From Gemmatimonadota bacterium (lineage in GTDB: Bacteria > Gemmatimonadota > Gemmatimonadetes > Gemmatimonadales > GWC2-71-9): a DNA stretch of 6,667 nt. Below, in pieces: positions 1-6,667 of the stretch. The DNA lies in assembly GCA_003221075.1 (NCBI GenBank), contig QHUF01000210.1, forward strand, positions 1 through 6,667, written 5' to 3'. The notes beneath the pieces are model-generated. The model did no database searches, was not told where the DNA came from, and saw nothing but the letters and a program-made list of their open reading frames with translations. The stretch's first letter is position 1, and each line of letters begins with the position of its first letter. The position numbers and the translations under genes were made by a program.

Positions 1-1210
1 TCGCGAGCGCCTCGCGCGCGCGCACGGGGCCGTGGAAGCGCCGGTCGTAGTTGCGCGGCTGATACGGACCGGTGGATGTCGCATACGCACGGGCGACGTC
101 GGGCAACACAGACGCGGGCGTGTATCCGCGATCGAACGCCAGCCCGTACAAAAACGGCTTCAGCGCCGAGCCCGGCTGGCGCGGGGACACGACCATATCC
201 ACCTGGCCCGCGGAGTCAGCCCAGAAGTCAGGCGACCCCACCCAGGCGAGTAGCTCGCCGGTGGCATTGTCCAGCACGACCAGCGCCGCCTCGCGCACGC
301 CGCGATCCGAAAGACTCGTCACGGTGTGCCGGACCTCCGCTTCGAGCGCGGTTTGCAGCGGCAGATCGAGCGATGTGCGCCACGTTCCCCCATCGGCCGT
401 GGTATCCAGCCATTGGAGCACGCGACTCGTAAAGTGCGGCGCGAGGAACGGCGGAGTGGCTCGCGGGACGACGAGCGGCTCGCGACTGGCACGATCCAGC
501 GCATCGGCATTCGCGTAGCCGTAGCGCCCGATCCGGCCCAGCACCAGCGCGCGCCGGCTGCGCGCGCGATCCGGGGCGACAAAGGGGTTGTCGGTCGAGG
601 GCGCGCTTGCCAGGCCGGCGAGCAGCGCCGCCTGGCCGAGTGACAGGCGCGCTGCCGTGGCATTGAAGTAGAGCGCGGCGGCCGCTTCAACGCCGACCGT
701 TCCCTGCCCCAACGGCACGCGGTTCAAGTACTGCTCCAGGATCTCCTGCTTGGAGAGATGGCTCTCCAGACGGAGCGCCCAGAACGTCTGGATCACTTTG
801 CCGTGCCACGTGCGGCCTCCGCTGGGGCGCAACAGGCGCGCGAGCTGCATCGTGATCGTGGACGCGCCCGAGCGCACCCGACGAGCCTGCAGGTTGTCTT
901 TGATCGCACGGCCCACGGCGCGCGGATCGACGCCGTGATGCTCGTAGAAGCGGTGGTCCTCGCCGGCGACAAAGGCCTCCAGCAAGTCCGGGTCGATCTC
1001 TCCGAGCCTGAGCCAGCGCTGCAACGACCCGTCCCCCGCGCGCGTGCTGCGCAGCACCAGGCCGTTGCGGTCTTCGAGCGTGACGCTCGCCACGCGAGGC
1101 GGCGACGTGAGCGTTCGCGGCAACGGGAGCGCAATCCAAATGCCGGTCCACAGCCACGCGGCGGCGATCGTGCCACCGGCGATCGTCAGAGCCCGTCGGC
1201 GTCGACTCAT
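1..1210 (-). CDS. pbpC: Penicillin-binding protein 1C (class A PBP), 3' end cut by window edge
   Basis: This is a bifunctional peptidoglycan synthase of the PBP1C type, anchored in the inner membrane with its catalytic domains in the periplasm. The 403 visible codons start at ATG 1210, which overlaps the upstream stop; a GAGCGGAAG stretch just before it may serve as ribosome binding site. A short basic leader (SRRRR) precedes a membrane segment at residues 7-28. The GT51 domain follows at about 50-220: EDHRFYEHHGVD (catalytic Glu84), GASTITMQLARLL (115-127) and EILEQYLNRVPLGQG (156-169, second Glu159). The transpeptidase domain begins near 285, with ALVVLDNATGELLAWVGS and then QPGSALKPFLYG, which gives the SxxK nucleophile Ser348 and Lys351. 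The SxN and KTG motifs and any C-terminal BiPBP_C domain would lie beyond the left edge. PBP1C proteins usually have about 700-800 residues, so roughly half is visible. No frame break or missing catalytic residue is seen. Location directly behind A2M supports PBP1C rather than PBP1A or 1B. Confidence 0.96.
   Translation of the reverse strand, partial: MSRRRRALTIAGGTIAAAWLWTGIWIALPLPRTLTSPPRVASVTLEDRNGLVLRSTRAGDGSLQRWLRLGEIDPDLLEAFVAGEDHRFYEHHGVDPRAVGRAIKDNLQARRVRSGASTITMQLARLLRPSGGRTWHGKVIQTFWALRLESHLSKQEILEQYLNRVPLGQGTVGVEAAAALYFNATAARLSLGQAALLAGLASAPSTDNPFVAPDRARSRRALVLGRIGRYGYANADALDRASREPLVVPRATPPFLAPHFTSRVLQWLDTTADGGTWRTSLDLPLQTALEAEVRHTVTSLSDRGVREAALVVLDNATGELLAWVGSPDFWADSAGQVDMVVSPRQPGSALKPFLYGLAFDRGYTPASVLPDVARAYATSTGPYQPRNYDRRFHGPVRAREALA
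1207..1210 (-). other. pbpC: ATGA stop/start overlap joining A2M and pbpC
   Basis: On the minus strand the bases at 1210-1207 read ATGA: ATG (1210-1208) opens pbpC and TGA (1209-1207) closes A2M. Such four-base overlaps are a usual sign of one transcript and of translational coupling, in which the ribosome finishing the first gene restarts on the second. There is no room for a separate pbpC promoter between the genes, although one inside the A2M 3' end cannot be excluded. Confidence 0.93.
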
Positions 1211-4200
1211 GGCTTCCGCTCGGTAACCGTGAAGACGCCGCCGTCACTCCGCCCCTGCACGGCCGGGTTGTACATCTCCTCCGCGTGCGCCGGCGGCCGC
1301 ACGAACGTGCCCGGCGTGGTCGCGCGCGCGACGTACGTCGCCGTGTACCGTCCGGTCCAGAGCACCGTGGCGACGTACACCACCCGATCGTCGCGCAGCT
1401 CTTTGTGATCGAACGGCGACCACCAGCCCGCGTCCCAGCTGCCGTAGTACCAGCCCCAGGAGTAGTAGTCCCCTTCACCCTCTGCCTCCTCCGTCCGCGT
1501 CTCGGGGGTGGTCGCACCCGGCCCCGGCAGTTGACCCGTGGTGCGTAGACTCAGGTCCACTGCCTCGAGTCCTGCCGGCAACGGATCGGTGAGCGCAACG
1601 AATTGCCGGTCGGCCGGCACCGTGATCCGCAGCCGCACGCGCACCAGCGAGCCCTCGGTGACGCTGACGATCGGTTTGCCCGTTTCGTAGTCTTCGTACC
1701 ACCGCTCCACCTGAATCCCCTGCTGATCGGGTGTGACGGGCCGTTGGCGCGGGACGTCATGCACGGTGACGTAGAAAAAGAGCGGGGCGCCGGACGTCCC
1801 ACCATCCGTGGCGCGCACGTTGAGGACGACCCGTTGACCGCCACCCTTGGCATTCGAAACCGCTCCGGTGAGCGGGCGGGTTACCTCACGGAGCGAATCG
1901 CTCCGCGAACGGAACACAACCTGATTCCCCGCCCGCACTTCGTAGCCGCGCTGTGCGGCGCGCGTCTGCCGCGCCGTGAAGTCGGCAAGCGCAGCGGCCG
2001 CTGTGCCGAAGTCCTGCGTGTTCCAATACCACCAGCTCCCCCCGGTCCCGCGCGTCTGCTCGACCAGCGTTTCGACCAGCGGTCCGATCAGGGCGTTGGT
2101 CGAATCCACCACCAGGGTCGCGGACAGCAGTCGCGCCACCGGCCGCTGGCTCGAGGGGAAGTAGAACCAGTAGACCTGCCGCGCGGAGTCCGGCAGCACG
2201 GCCCGTCGACCCTCGACGCGAACCGAGGCCCAGATCGGAGCGATCAGTTGGCGAGCCGCGCCGCGGGCTCCGCGGCGCGCCATCATTTGCGCCAACCGGA
2301 GCCGGTCCTCCCACGAGAGCTGCGCCGCCTGGCGGAACAACTCGTTCTCTGTGGGCAAATCTGGCCGCCCTGCGCGGCTCAGGAAATCGGCGGCGGCGAC
2401 CTGCTCAGCGAGGACCACGCGCAAGTTCGAGTACCACGTGGCAATCGGCGCCATAATTGTGCTGCGCTCGTGCGCACTGCGATACAAGTAGTTGCTGAGC
2501 CGGGCGAACACCGAGTCACGCACTGGAATGCCGGCGTCGCGCGCCGCGAGCAGCGCCTCACCGGCGTACGCACTCAGCCACGGCGTCGTCCAATCCTCGG
2601 CGGACCAGAGACCGATTCCTCCGTCCGGCCGTTGGCGCGCGCTCAACACCGCGACGCCCTGCTCGATCTCGGCGCGTGCGCGCTCGGTGGTGAGACCGGT
2701 GAGCGGTGCGACCGGCCCGGCCCGATAGATCGCGATCAACGGCAGCATTTCAGAAGAGATCTGCTCGGAGCAATCGAACGGATACACCGCCAGCCAGCGG
2801 TAGCTGCCTGCCAGAACCGCGAGCGGCGTCGTGCCAATACCGAACTCCAGCCGCGAGCGGTCCGGATCGACCGGCTCCGGGAGATCGATGACGACGGTGC
2901 TCGTATCGACGACGCTGCCGGTGACGGTGTAGGCCCGCGGCGTGTAGACGGGGCGTCCCGCCAGGCGCACGAGCACCGCGTCGGAATCATTCTGCGAGGC
3001 GACGTCGAAGCGGAAGGTCGTCGAATCGGCGGTCGTGTCCCGGAACGCAAAGCGCACTTCGCTACCTCGTCCGGGAGCGAGGGTCACCGTGCGGGTTGCC
3101 CCGCCGCTCCGCACCACACCCTTCGTGTCGGAGCGTACGGTGACGGTCGGCGTGCCGCCGGCGCGTTGGTTCACCACGACGCCGGCGGTGAATGCGTCGC
3201 CGGATCGCAGGAAACGCGGCAGCGCGGGCCGAGCCAGCAGCGGGCGGGTGACGAGCAGCGGCGATTCACCGTGTCCGTAGCGGTCGCCCGCGGTCACGGC
3301 GACGGCCATGACGCGGAACGTTGTGAGATTGTCGGGGAGCTTCGCCACGGCTGTTGCGTCGCCGCTCGAATCGGTCTCGACGGCGCCGAGGAAGAATGCC
3401 GTGGCGGCAAAGCGCGACCGCAGGATGTCGCCGCCCCCGAGCCCCCCACCGCCACCGGGCTCCTGCTCACCCTTGATCGACGTTCCCTCCTGCTCCAGTA
3501 CTTGCGGCGCAATCGCAATGAGATTGCTCGCGAGCCGCAGGCTGACGCCGCGGGGCTGGTACAGCAGATCGAGCGGGTCGGGTGTCTTGTAGCCCGTCAG
3601 GGACAGCACGCCCTCGTCCACGGCCCAGAGCGTCACCTCGCTGCGCCGGCCTCTTCCACCAGCGTCCCGCACACGGATCTGGACGCGGGCGCTGTCTCCC
3701 GGCCTGTATTCGGTCAGCAGCGGCTTCACGTCTACGGCCAGTCGTTTCACTTCGGGTGTGACGCGCAGCTCCGCGTATCCCACGCGCAACGTCGGGCGTC
3801 CGGGGTCGGCGATCCCGCCGGGCGGCGCACTGCGGCCGCGCACCAGCACCATCGACACGAAGACGTTCGGCGCGTACGCCTCGGTGATGCGAAACTTGAG
3901 CGAGGTTGCGCCCGCGCTGACGCGCACGCGGCGCTGTTCGATCAAGCCCTCGCGCTCCACCGTGACCCACGCCTCGGCGTTGGTGAACGGCGACGCGACG
4001 AGAATCGTGGCGGTGTCCCCGACGGAGTAGCGCGTCTTGTCGGGGATGAGATCCATCTTGAACTGATTCTCGTCATTCCAGGGAATCCAGTCCTTGCCGG
4101 TCGCCCAGCGATAGAAGCTGGTCGACGCCGCACGACCGACCTCGTCCCTGGCACCGAACGAGATGATGTACGTGCCCCCCGCGGCCGGCGTGAACCGGCA

Positions 4201-6216
4201 CGTCGCGGGAGCTTCGGCGCTCACGAGATCGCAGTGGGCGACGGTATCGGCCACCCACTCGCCGATCTGTTCGTCGACGCCATCCCGCGACCGCTGCACG
4301 CGATGCCACTCGCGCCGCACGATCGTGCCGCTGATCCGGACGCCTGCGACGTGCCGGCCGTCGGGGCGAGCCGCGAGCACGGCGATCTGTTGCGGGTTTC
4401 CGGCGGTCCAGAAATACTCATTGCCCAGCGGTCTGGCAGCGATGTAGAACGATGCGGGGTGGACGAGGACGCTGGCAGACGCGGCGACGGTCTGACGGTT
4501 CACGTCGGTCACCGTTGCCTGGACCCGGGCGTTCGCGGGGCGTCCTTCGATCGCGGTGAGCGGGAGATGCAGCGTCAGACGGCCGGCGGCATCCAGCGTG
4601 TCTACGCCACTCGATGTCGTCCGCACCTGCGACCGTGCGGCGTTCCCTTCCCACTCCTCCCACCACCAGCCGTTCTCGCCGAGGTAGTAGCGGTCCAGTC
4701 CCGGGATATCGAGGCCATACGCGGTGCCCGGTTCGACATTCAGTGTCCAGTTGACGACGGCGCGGGCCATCGGAGCGCCGAAGAGGTACCGCGCCTCGAC
4801 GTTGCCGTGGAGCGAGTCGCCGTTGAAGCGCGGCGCGCTGTCGGCGGTGACCGTGACGAGAAACTCCGGTGGCCGATATTCCGCCACGCGGTAGCTCGTG
4901 CTCGCGATATCTTGCCAGGTGCCGCGTTTGACCTGCAGCGAGACATTGTACGTACCGAGCGGCAAGTCGTTGCCGAGTTTCAGCGTCTGCGCCGCGGTAC
5001 CGAACGAGGAGAGGCGCACGATCGAGTCGCGCATAACGCCGCCTTCCCGATCCTTGAACACCCAGCGCATCGAATCGCCGGCGGCCGGGACGCGCAACGC
5101 GCCCAGTGCGCCGTTGCGGACGATTGCCTTCACGTAGACCGGTTCGCCGGGACGATAGATGCCGCGCTCGGTGAACACGGCGGCCGCCACCGGAAGCCGG
5201 TCCGCGCCCCACGCCGAGCCGATATTGAAGCGCCAAGGCGAGAGATCACCGGACCACGAATTGATCGACACGACCGCCCGATCGAGCGCCAGGCGGGCGG
5301 AGACATAGCCCGCAAACCCGCGCTCCACGTAACCGCCGTTTTCACTGGTGTCGCGCAGACCTGCCAACCGGACCAGGCCCTGTGCGTTCGTCGTGCCGCG
5401 AGCCCGGACGCGGCCGGTGGGATCGTGCAGCTCGACGTCGACGCTCGACTTTGGGATCCCGTCCTGGACGCCGGTGACCCAGATGACCGCCTCTTCCTGG
5501 CCAACGCGCGCGGTGATGCCGAGATCGGTGGTTTGTAGCAGGGCGATCGGAGCCGCCCGGGAGCGCGATTTCACGTTGCTGTCCGCCGCGTACGTGACGC
5601 GCACCGCGCTCAGCGTCGGTCCTCCCTCCCGGGCGGCGTAGACGGGTGCTCGGACCACGCTCACGAGGGGCACGTCGCGCCGCGATTCGACTCCGAGCGA
5701 ACGCTGGGTCGCCCCTGGGGCGAGCTTCGCCCACACATCGCCCAGGTTCCACGCCGGTGCGCGCAGCACCAGCGCCTCGAGGCTGTCGGGGACAGGCGCC
5801 GTGGTGACGAAGACCGTGTCGACGTTGACGTGCCGGACCGGGAAGGTGCGGTACCCGTTCCGCTCGACCAGCATCATGCCGTAGTCGTACGTCACCGCCG
5901 GGTCGTATCCGGTCGTCCCGAATGCTTTCACGGGATTGCCCACGAGACGCTGTCCGAAGACGTCGTGCAAAACCAGCGTGTCGACGATGACCGCGTAGCC
6001 GGTCCTTGGCTTCAATGACGCATCCAGCGTCCATGTGGCCGATTCTTCGTTCGTATCCGAGACGGCAATCGCGATGCGCGGCAGGAGGTGGATCCCCCGG
6101 AGCACCTCGGCGCCGCGCACCGGCGTCGAGAACTCGATCCGCGGCGGGCCGGCGGGACAGGTGGCCCAATTCCAGCCACAGGTCGCGGAGATCAGCTGGA
6201 AAGGTCCGTAGGTCGC
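1207..6216 (-). CDS. Bacterial alpha-2-macroglobulin (YfhM-like protease trap), main reading frame
   Basis: Large periplasmic A2M of the type found beside pbpC (E. coli YfhM). The family traps proteases: cleavage of a bait region triggers a conformational change and an internal thioester links covalently to the attacker. Residues are numbered here from the GTG at 6120. MG-type beta domains fill about 1-310; MG2 starts near 312 with FTERGIYRPGEPVYVKAIVR. An A2M_BRD-like domain begins near 690 (PDKTRYSVGDTATILV), followed by a Gly-rich bait-like stretch at about 882-898. The A2M domain then starts (RSRFAATAFF, later LPDNLTTFRV), and the thioester domain carries PFDCSEQ (Cys1117, Gln1120). The C-terminal domain ends with HKELRDDRVVYVATV and ARATTPGTFVRPPAHAEEMY. 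GTG 6120 is the first usual start codon after the in-frame TAG at 6259-6261, but the same frame upstream encodes family-like sequence (ATYGPFQLISATCGW, CPAGPPRIEFSTPV). The true start is therefore further upstream in another frame, beyond a frame change at about 6217. Stop TGA is at 1207-1209. Confidence 0.93.
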   Translation of the reverse strand, partial: ATYGPFQLISATCGWNWATCPAGPPRIEFSTPVRGAEVLRGIHLLPRIAIAVSDTNEESATWTLDASLKPRTGYAVIVDTLVLHDVFGQRLVGNPVKAFGTTGYDPAVTYDYGMMLVERNGYRTFPVRHVNVDTVFVTTAPVPDSLEALVLRAPAWNLGDVWAKLAPGATQRSLGVESRRDVPLVSVVRAPVYAAREGGPTLSAVRVTYAADSNVKSRSRAAPIALLQTTDLGITARVGQEEAVIWVTGVQDGIPKSSVDVELHDPTGRVRARGTTNAQGLVRLAGLRDTSENGGYVERGFAGYVSARLALDRAVVSINSWSGDLSPWRFNIGSAWGADRLPVAAAVFTERGIYRPGEPVYVKAIVRNGALGALRVPAAGDSMRWVFKDREGGVMRDSIVRLSSFGTAAQTLKLGNDLPLGTYNVSLQVKRGTWQDIASTSYRVAEYRPPEFLVTVTADSAPRFNGDSLHGNVEARYLFGAPMARAVVNWTLNVEPGTAYGLDIPGLDRYYLGENGWWWEEWEGNAARSQVRTTSSGVDTLDAAGRLTLHLPLTAIEGRPANARVQATVTDVNRQTVAASASVLVHPASFYIAARPLGNEYFWTAGNPQQIAVLAARPDGRHVAGVRISGTIVRREWHRVQRSRDGVDEQIGEWVADTVAHCDLVSAEAPATCRFTPAAGGTYIISFGARDEVGRAASTSFYRWATGKDWIPWNDENQFKMDLIPDKTRYSVGDTATILVASPFTNAEAWVTVEREGLIEQRRVRVSAGATSLKFRITEAYAPNVFVSMVLVRGRSAPPGGIADPGRPTLRVGYAELRVTPEVKRLAVDVKPLLTEYRPGDSARVQIRVRDAGGRGRRSEVTLWAVDEGVLSLTGYKTPDPLDLLYQPRGVSLRLASNLIAIAPQVLEQEGTSIKGEQEPGGGGGLGGGDILRSRFAATAFFLGAVETDSSGDATAVAKLPDNLTTFRVMAVAVTAGDRYGHGESPLLVTRPLLARPALPRFLRSGDAFTAGVVVNQRAGGTPTVTVRSDTKGVVRSGGATRTVTLAPGRGSEVRFAFRDTTADSTTFRFDVASQNDSDAVLVRLAGRPVYTPRAYTVTGSVVDTSTVVIDLPEPVDPDRSRLEFGIGTTPLAVLAGSYRWLAVYPFDCSEQISSEMLPLIAIYRAGPVAPLTGLTTERARAEIEQGVAVLSARQRPDGGIGLWSAEDWTTPWLSAYAGEALLAARDAGIPVRDSVFARLSNYLYRSAHERSTIMAPIATWYSNLRVVLAEQVAAADFLSRAGRPDLPTENELFRQAAQLSWEDRLRLAQMMARRGARGAARQLIAPIWASVRVEGRRAVLPDSARQVYWFYFPSSQRPVARLLSATLVVDSTNALIGPLVETLVEQTRGTGGSWWYWNTQDFGTAAAALADFTARQTRAAQRGYEVRAGNQVVFRSRSDSLREVTRPLTGAVSNAKGGGQRVVLNVRATDGGTSGAPLFFYVTVHDVPRQRPVTPDQQGIQVERWYEDYETGKPIVSVTEGSLVRVRLRITVPADRQFVALTDPLPAGLEAVDLSLRTTGQLPGPGATTPETRTEEAEGEGDYYSWGWYYGSWDAGWWSPFDHKELRDDRVVYVATVLWTGRYTATYVARATTPGTFVRPPAHAEEMYNPAVQGRSDGGVFTVTERKP
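1411..1497 (-). other. Acidic then Trp/Tyr-rich insertion in the C-terminal A2M domain
   Basis: Between TTGQLPGPG and the conserved FDHKELRDDR lies an acidic run (TRTEEAEGEG) followed by DYYSWGWYYGSWDAGWW: five Trp and four Tyr in 17 residues. E. coli YfhM has no comparable aromatic cluster at this point, between its last MG strand region and IEFRDDR. It probably forms a surface loop; its function is unknown. The codons keep the reading frame and GC-rich bias of the gene, so it is a genuine part of the protein. Confidence 0.7.
2761..2772 (-). other. Thioester motif CSEQ of the A2M
   Basis: Codons TGC TCC GAG CAG encode Cys-Ser-Glu-Gln in the context YPFDCSEQISSEM. This matches the CxEQ signature in which the Cys side chain and the Gln form the internal thioester (E. 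coli YfhM has YGCLEQ). It sits at the start of the alpha-helical thioester domain, before GVAVLSARQRPDGGIGLW. An intact motif argues that this protein can form the covalent bond with a target; some bacterial A2Ms found away from pbpC lack it. Confidence 0.93.
3425..3475 (-). other. Glycine-rich, bait-like segment of the A2M
   Basis: The codons encode KGEQEPGGGGGLGGGDIL, just before RSRFAATAFFLGAVETD, where the conserved A2M domain begins. In A2Ms the exposed bait that proteases cut lies shortly before this domain. The flexible acidic and Gly-rich composition, next to Lys and Arg residues, fits an exposed loop. The assignment as bait rests on position and composition; no cleavage site can be read from sequence. 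Confidence 0.55.
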
Positions 6217-6258
6217 ATGGAGTCGCGGGCGACAGTCGCACCACGCGGCGGAGCGCGT
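6205..6258 (-). other. Frame change within the A2M gene (probable frameshift mutation, deletion or sequence error)
   Basis: The upstream frame (first codon bases at 6664, 6661 and so on) reads sensibly to RRVVRLSPATP, whose last codon CCA is 6220-6218. The downstream frame reads sensibly from GCG 6216-6214 (ATYGPFQLIS). One base, 6217, lies between them, so the present sequence has one base too many, or lacks two, modulo three. The downstream frame has a TAG at 6259-6261, so the change must lie between 6258 and about 6216. The hexamer TGCGAC occurs twice on the coding strand (6240-6235 and 6217-6212), with another CGAC between, so slippage or deletion here is plausible. Confidence 0.78.
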
Positions 6259-6667
6259 CTACTCCGCGATCGCGCTGCCAGCCCCCGGCTTCGCGATAGC
6301 GCCACGAGTCGTCGTCCTTGATGGGCCGCTGCGATGCGGCCTTCAGGCGGACGGCGAGCACCGGGCAATCGCGATCGAACTGGATATAGACGCGTTTGGT
6401 CACGTCGCCGAGGTCGACGGGATTGCTCCAGACGACTTCGAATTGCGCGTCCGGCTTGAGGAATCGCCCCGCCTCGTCGGGACCCGCCGGCGCTCCGGTC
6501 AACGCCACCGTGCCGTGCACGCGGAAGGCGAAGGTGTAGGGCTTCTCGAGCCGGCTCCCGTCCATCGCCGCGAACTCGTTGCTCACCGTGACGCTGTACT
6601 CGGTCGCGGGGCTGAGGGGCGCAGCGGGAGTGAACCGCAATGTGATCGGATCGCGCCACTCCACCTT
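6218..6667 (-). CDS. Amino-terminal part of the same alpha-2-macroglobulin, in a shifted frame and cut by the window edge
   Basis: These roughly 150 codons belong to the same A2M gene but are read in a different frame from the main part. They are open at the right edge (first visible residues KVEWRDPITLRF), so the real start, signal peptide or lipobox is outside the window. The first 60 residues look like a bacterial Ig-like domain (PLSPATEYSVTVSNEF, then YTFAFRVHG). A second beta-rich segment follows (FEVVWSNPVDLGDVTKRVYIQFDRDCP), ending in RRVVRLSPATP at 6218. This frame stays open down to 5342, but beyond about 6218 it gives Arg-rich sequence of low-complexity, shadow-frame character, while the neighbouring frame becomes family-like. 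I therefore end the piece at 6218. It could be called separately as a short hypothetical protein by a gene finder; I regard it as part of the A2M gene. Confidence that it is coding is high; the exact end is approximate. Confidence 0.82.

Noticed and set aside
1..30. CG-alternating stretch at the left edge as a repeat or regulatory site
   Set aside because: It is ordinary coding sequence of pbpC (VRAREALA) using GC-rich codons.
72..690. Several plus- and minus-strand open frames of 60-150 codons over the pbpC region
   Set aside because: All lie over the pbpC frame, which shows the transpeptidase and glycosyltransferase motifs; the others show only low-complexity Arg/Ala/Ser sequence.
1603..5538. 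A 1,311-codon open frame on the plus strand, antisense to A2M
   Set aside because: It starts at TTG with no ribosome binding site that I can see, and is rich in Arg, His, Ala and Asp without recognisable motifs or regular domains. Long stop-free antisense frames are expected opposite a GC-rich gene with strong third-position bias. The minus-strand frame has clear family motifs throughout.
6118..6120. GTG at 6118-6120 as the true start of A2M
   Set aside because: It falls inside the conserved strand FSTPVRGAEV, with family-like sequence in the same frame upstream to about 6216, and a start here would leave no export signal.
5342..6216. Continuation of the amino-terminal A2M frame downstream of 6217
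   Set aside because: Although open, it turns Arg-rich and featureless, while the alternative frame over the same bases encodes conserved A2M sequence.
6205..6258. Programmed ribosomal frameshifting at the A2M frame change
   Set aside because: I see no slippery run of identical bases and no obvious stimulating hairpin, and recoding is not known for this family; mutation or sequence error is simpler.

Overview
The window is a high-GC piece of bacterial chromosome (about two-thirds G+C by eye, strong G/C preference at third codon positions). Both real genes lie on the minus strand. Reading in their direction, from high to low coordinates, it holds most of a very large bacterial alpha-2-macroglobulin (A2M) gene, followed by the first 403 codons of a class A penicillin-binding protein of the PBP1C type (pbpC). 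This is the A2M-pbpC pair known from Escherichia coli (yfhM-pbpC) and many other Gram-negative phyla. The style of the proteins (Asp/Thr/Arg-rich, Trp-rich insertions, long MG domains) and the base composition would suit a soil or sediment phylum such as Gemmatimonadota or Acidobacteriota, but that is a weak inference; the sequence supports only 'high-GC diderm bacterium'.

Layout: 6667-6218 encodes an amino-terminal Ig-like part of A2M, open at the window edge, so the signal peptide or lipobox is not visible. At about 6217 the coding frame changes. From 6216 to 1207 the rest of A2M runs uninterrupted for about 1,669 codons: MG domains, an MG2 domain, a bait-region domain with a Gly-rich segment, the A2M domain, the thioester domain with an intact CSEQ motif, and a C-terminal domain with a Trp/Tyr-rich insertion. 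The A2M stop overlaps the pbpC start by four bases (ATGA at 1207-1210). PbpC then runs from 1210 to the left edge, with a membrane anchor, the glycosyltransferase (GT51) domain and the start of the transpeptidase domain including the SxxK serine.

Together the two proteins make a periplasmic module. PBP1C polymerises glycan strands, and possibly cross-links them, at the inner membrane. The A2M, usually a periplasmic protein or lipoprotein, is thought to trap proteases that enter the periplasm by bait cleavage and thioester capture. The four-base overlap implies co-transcription and probably translational coupling.

I found no undescribed system here. The observation most worth checking is the frame change near 6217, which either breaks the A2M gene or marks a sequence or assembly error. 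No RNA gene, mobile element, CRISPR array, terminator or promoter could be supported. The plus strand contains only shadow reading frames, including one of 1,311 codons opposite A2M.
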